A stretch of 64,000 bases of DNA from Prosthecobacter fusiformis (lineage in GTDB: Bacteria; Verrucomicrobiota; Verrucomicrobiia; Verrucomicrobiales; Verrucomicrobiaceae), in assembly GCF_004364345.1 (NCBI RefSeq), contig NZ_SOCA01000013.1, positions 1-64,000 of the forward strand. Reading direction: 5' to 3'. The notes under the pieces are model-generated. The model was given only the letters and a program-made list of their open reading frames with translations. It did no database searches and was not told the origin of the DNA. This document shows, in pieces, positions 63,316 to 64,000 of the stretch. The position numbers and the translations under genes are program-made. Numbering within the stretch: position 1 is the first letter of the stretch; every line of letters starts with the position of its first letter.

Positions 63316-64000
63316 TCAGTTCTTCTTGTTAGGCGCTTCTCTCCCTTCAGATACCGTCCATCCGCCATCCACCGCCAGCACCTGGCCCGTGATGAATTGG
63401 GCCGCACGCGAAAGCAAAAACAACGCCGCCCCTTCCACATCCGCCGGGCTGCCCACGCGCCCGCCATCTAGCGGCTGCTTGGCCGCAACGAACTGCACGA
63501 TGGCCTCATTGCCCACCGCACGCTGGGACATCGGCGTTTCCACCAGCGCCGGGGCGATGACGTTCACACGGATGTTTTGCGGCGCATAATAACTGGCGAT
63601 GGACCGGCTGAAACCGACGATGCCTGCCTTCGCCGCCGCATAGGCATGACTGGCAAAAAATTCCGGCGAGGGTGACCACCCGAGCACGCTGCCCATGTTT
63701 AAAATGCAGCCCCCGCCGCCCTGCTTCATGAATTGCTTCACCGCTGCACGGTTGGAGGCAATCAAGGACGTCAGGTTCAGATCCAGCGTATAGCGCAGCC
63801 CCTCATCCGTGATCTCATGCAGCGGCCCGTCACCCTTGGCCCGTCCGCTGCCGCCCGCCACATGATACAGCGCATCCAGCCTGCCAAAGGCCTCCACCGC
63901 CAGAGCCACGGCCCGCTCCGCCGTTTCCGGCAGACTGGCATCCGCAGCGAAACCGCGCGCATTTTCCCCCAAGCTATCCAACGCAGCTTGCACATTCGCC
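63316..64000 (-). CDS. Short-chain dehydrogenase/reductase (cut by right edge)
   Basis: The last 228 residues of a classical SDR; the N-terminal TGxxxGIG cofactor loop lies beyond the window. Seen are DALYHVAGG (NAG-like segment), LNMGSVLGWS with the catalytic Ser, YAAAKAG (YxxxK active site), NVIAPALVETPM and the C-terminal ITGQVLAVDGGWT. The fold uses NAD(P)H to reduce or oxidise a carbonyl or alcohol, often of a sugar or fatty acyl group. The apparent GTG start at 63993 is not real, since the frame continues to the edge. The ROK kinase starts 7 bases after its stop, which hints at a shared sugar pathway. Substrate unknown. Confidence 0.92.
   Translation of the reverse strand, partial: ANVQAALDSLGENARGFAADASLPETAERAVALAVEAFGRLDALYHVAGGSGRAKGDGPLHEITDEGLRYTLDLNLTSLIASNRAAVKQFMKQGGGGCILNMGSVLGWSPSPEFFASHAYAAAKAGIVGFSRSIASYYAPQNIRVNVIAPALVETPMSQRAVGNEAIVQFVAAKQPLDGGRVGSPADVEGAALFLLSRAAQFITGQVLAVDGGWTVSEGREAPNKKN

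Overview
The window looks like chromosomal DNA from a bacterium of the Verrucomicrobia (Prosthecobacter/Verrucomicrobium-like). The evidence is two giant autotransporter-type beta-strand-repeat proteins with PEP-CTERM tails, a planctomycete-type cytochrome (PSCyt1/DUF1549/DUF1553) protein, GC-rich coding DNA, and a near absence of Shine-Dalgarno sequences before the genes. No rRNA, tRNA, phage or CRISPR locus was seen. The only mobile-element gene is the 5' end of an IS1182-type transposase at the left edge.

Region 1 (1-34137) is dominated by two adjacent, same-strand, paralogous genes of 5162 and 5803 codons. Each encodes a signal peptide, a head domain, thousands of residues of Gly/Ser/Thr/Asn-rich beta-solenoid repeats and a C-terminal PEPSR-hydrophobic-polyArg sorting tail. 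Each gene ends in a strong intrinsic terminator. They are built from about 4.5-kb (about 1500-residue) super-repeats: two head-to-tail in the first gene, one full and one diverged copy in the second. A recurrent non-repeat-like module is embedded in each copy. The second protein has an internal tail-like segment followed by a second head, as if two such proteins had fused.

Region 2 (34138-40360) holds a class IV PLP aminotransferase diverging from a GNAT acetyltransferase - nitrilase-type amidohydrolase - mscL series, then two lipoproteins. These are separated by a 179-bp tandem array and by dispersed hairpin-rich intergenic repeats.

Region 3 (40363-46928) is a signalling locus read leftwards: a membrane sensor kinase, a REC-kinase-REC hybrid starting 7 bases after it, and a HerA/DUF87-type ATPase with a coiled-coil tail. 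A good sigma70-type promoter lies almost on top of the kinase start codon.

Region 4 (47143-57410) holds the PSCyt1/DUF1549/DUF1553 protein, an MFS transporter, an MsbA-like ABC exporter, a divergent L-ribulose-5-phosphate 4-epimerase (all catalytic residues at E. coli numbering), a secreted beta-helix protein and a LOG-family phosphoribohydrolase.

Region 5 (57511-64000) reads entirely leftwards: an SDR oxidoreductase (cut by the right edge), a ROK sugar kinase lacking the usual zinc cysteines, a PaaK-like adenylating enzyme, a TPR-thioredoxin-fold fusion protein and a polyprenyl diphosphate synthase. The main subject for follow-up is the giant surface-protein pair and its modular, repeat-driven growth.
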